DNA of 6,763 nt from an uncultured Collinsella sp. (GTDB taxonomy: Bacteria; Actinomycetota; Coriobacteriia; Coriobacteriales; Coriobacteriaceae), in contig URZR01000090.1 of assembly GCA_900552425.1 (NCBI GenBank), forward strand, positions 1 through 6,763. The letters are read 5' to 3'. Below, piece after piece: positions 5,710-6,763 of the stretch. The translations under genes and the position numbers were made by a program. The stretch's first letter is position 1; every line of letters starts with the position of its first letter. The notes under the pieces are model-generated. The model was not told the origin of the DNA and made no database searches. It saw nothing but the letters and a program-made list of their open reading frames with translations.

Positions 5710-6672
5710 ATGTTGATGAATTTATCGCTGGCCCCTATGGAGGGGATTACCGGGCATGTGTTCCGTCGCGTGCATGCGGAGTGCTTTGGCGCGCTCGATT
5801 GTTATTACACGCCGTTTTTGCCGCCGCCGCGGGTGGGCAACCGCTTTGGTGGCAAGGCGTTTAAAGAGGTCGATCCTGCCAATAACCAGGGGCTTAACGT
5901 AGTACCTCAGCTGATGTCCAAGAATGCGGACGAGTTTGTGTGGGCGGCGCAGGTGCTCGCCGAGATGGGGTACCGCGAGGTCAATCTCAACCTTGGCTGC
6001 CCCTCGGGTACGGTTGTTGCCAAAGGCAAGGGTTCGGGCTTTCTGCGCAACCTGGATGAGCTCGAGGTGTTCTTGAGCGACGTGTGCGAACGCTCACCCT
6101 TGCCGGTGTCGGTCAAGACCAGGCTGGGGTTGGAAAGCGATGACGAGTACGAACGCGTGCTCGACCTCTATTGCCGCATGCCGCTGGCAGAGCTGATCGT
6201 GCATCCGCGCGTGCAAAAGGACCGCTATACGGGCTCGCCGCGCAAGGAGTTTTACGGCGAGACGCTGGAACGTGCACCGTTTCCGGTGGCATACAACGGC
6301 GACATTTTTGATCTTGAGGATATGGACGCGCTGGTGGAGGCCTATCCCGGCACGCGCCATGTGATGCTGGGGCGTGGCCTGCTCGCGAACCCCGCTCTGG
6401 CTCGTATGGTCAACGGCGGTCCTGCTGCCACGGCAGCCGAACTGCAGCGTTTCCACGACACGCTATTCGCGGCCTATGCAGAAGAGATTGGTGGCAACGC
6501 GGTCTTTCGCATGAAGGAATGGTGGTTCTACGCCAAATGTGCCTTCGCCGATCCCGCTACCGTGCACAAGCTCGTGCGCAAGACCAAAAAGGTCGACGAA
6601 TACCGCGCCGCCGTCGAGCGCGTCTTTCGCGAGCAGCCGCTCGCGCCTGTTGCCCGCTTTTGTGGCTACTAG
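5710..6672 (+). CDS. tRNA-dihydrouridine synthase family protein (COG0042), 320 aa
   Basis: An FMN enzyme that reduces uridines in the tRNA D-loop region to dihydrouridine with NAD(P)H. The TIM-barrel landmarks occur in order: LAPMEGIT at the N-terminus (7-14), NLGCPSG with catalytic Cys97, VKTRLG (135-140) with Lys136 for FMN, VHPR with His165, YNGDIF (195-200) and MLGRG (219-223) for the FMN phosphate. A helical C-terminal domain follows (about 240-320). Length fits the family. KGKGSGFL after the catalytic loop differs from E. coli DusA/B/C, so the subfamily and target uridine are left open. ATG 5710 is taken as the start. ATG 5716, two codons on, is equally possible and better spaced from GAGAG (5702-5706). 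No neighbour is co-directional, so it appears to be a single-gene unit. Phe codons are 12 TTT and 6 TTC. The TAG stop lies inside a repeat. Confidence 0.93.
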   Translation: MLMNLSLAPMEGITGHVFRRVHAECFGALDCYYTPFLPPPRVGNRFGGKAFKEVDPANNQGLNVVPQLMSKNADEFVWAAQVLAEMGYREVNLNLGCPSGTVVAKGKGSGFLRNLDELEVFLSDVCERSPLPVSVKTRLGLESDDEYERVLDLYCRMPLAELIVHPRVQKDRYTGSPRKEFYGETLERAPFPVAYNGDIFDLEDMDALVEAYPGTRHVMLGRGLLANPALARMVNGGPAATAAELQRFHDTLFAAYAEEIGGNAVFRMKEWWFYAKCAFADPATVHKLVRKTKKVDEYRAAVERVFREQPLAPVARFCGY

Positions 6673-6710
6673 TCGTTGGGGACGTTCTTAAACGACTAGT
6701 CGTTGGGGAC
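6668..6710. repeat. Tandem 16-mer repeat overlapping the dus stop codon
   Basis: ACTAGTCGTTGGGGAC occurs at 6668-6683 and again, identically, at 6695-6710 with a period of 27 nt. The first copy includes the dus TAG (6670-6672). A perfect 14-nt palindrome, AACGACTAGTCGTT, spans the start of the second copy (6691-6704). After the second copy comes AGTCTTTG, so GGGGACAGTCTTTG resembles the core of the short palindromes (GGGACAGTCCCTTTG). This could be a distant relative or a shared recognition site. Confidence 0.85.
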
Positions 6711-6717
6711 AGTCTTT

Positions 6718-6731
6718 GCCGGATCGCCGGC
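6718..6731. repeat. Small GC-rich hairpin after dus
   Basis: GCCGG and CCGGC flank a 4-nt loop, 45 nt after the dus stop. There is no following T run inside the window. It is a weak terminator candidate. The rest, to 6763, shows no gene. Confidence 0.35.
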
Positions 6732-6763
6732 TCGCTGGCCGGGCGGCAAGCACTCATTTAAGT

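Noticed and set aside
5532..5864. Plus-strand open frame overlapping the dus start
   Set aside because: It passes through two dyads and then reads dus out of frame; Dus motifs from its first residues show the real frame.

Overview
The window looks like high-GC gut actinobacterial DNA of mixed character. From about 3.1 kb to the right end it resembles a Coriobacteriia genome, most likely Collinsella. This rests on dense short palindromes of the TGTGACAAAGGGAC type, large imperfect hairpins between genes, and the style of the Dus and hypothetical membrane proteins. From 1 to about 3.1 kb (the XerD tail and most of a large ABC transporter) it resembles Bifidobacterium. These taxon calls are recalled family resemblance, not a search. 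They are backed by a codon-use break visible in the sequence: all 21 Phe codons up to nt 3037 are TTC, the last four Phe codons of the same transporter gene are all TTT, and the three genes to the right use 21 TTT and 14 TTC.

Layout, left to right: (a) 1-444, the C-terminal part of a XerD-like tyrosine recombinase, cut by the window edge. (b) 572-3415, a 947-residue fused ABC exporter (MacB-type ATPase joined to an FtsX-type permease with a very large external domain). (c) A perfect 33-nt palindrome that begins inside the transporter's stop codon and fills the gap to a convergent gene. (d) A two-gene minus-strand unit, read from right to left: a GTG-started DUF3592-like two-TM protein (5177-4650), then an unrecognised three-TM protein (4586-3453). 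(e) 5178-5709, a 530-nt non-coding stretch with a possible promoter for the minus-strand unit, a G9 tract, three short dyads and a 186-nt imperfect inverted repeat. (f) 5710-6672, a tRNA-dihydrouridine synthase family protein. (g) A tandem 16-mer repeat that begins just before the Dus stop codon and runs into the right edge.

The genes do not form one pathway. The recombinase (chromosome dimer resolution), the exporter, the small membrane-protein unit and the tRNA-modifying enzyme look like independent units separated by repeats. I see no CRISPR array, tRNA, rRNA, insertion-sequence transposase or recognisable defence system. The most notable features are the apparent mosaic joint inside the ABC transporter gene (real recombination or an assembly chimera) and the nested palindromic repeats, two families of which sit on gene stop codons.
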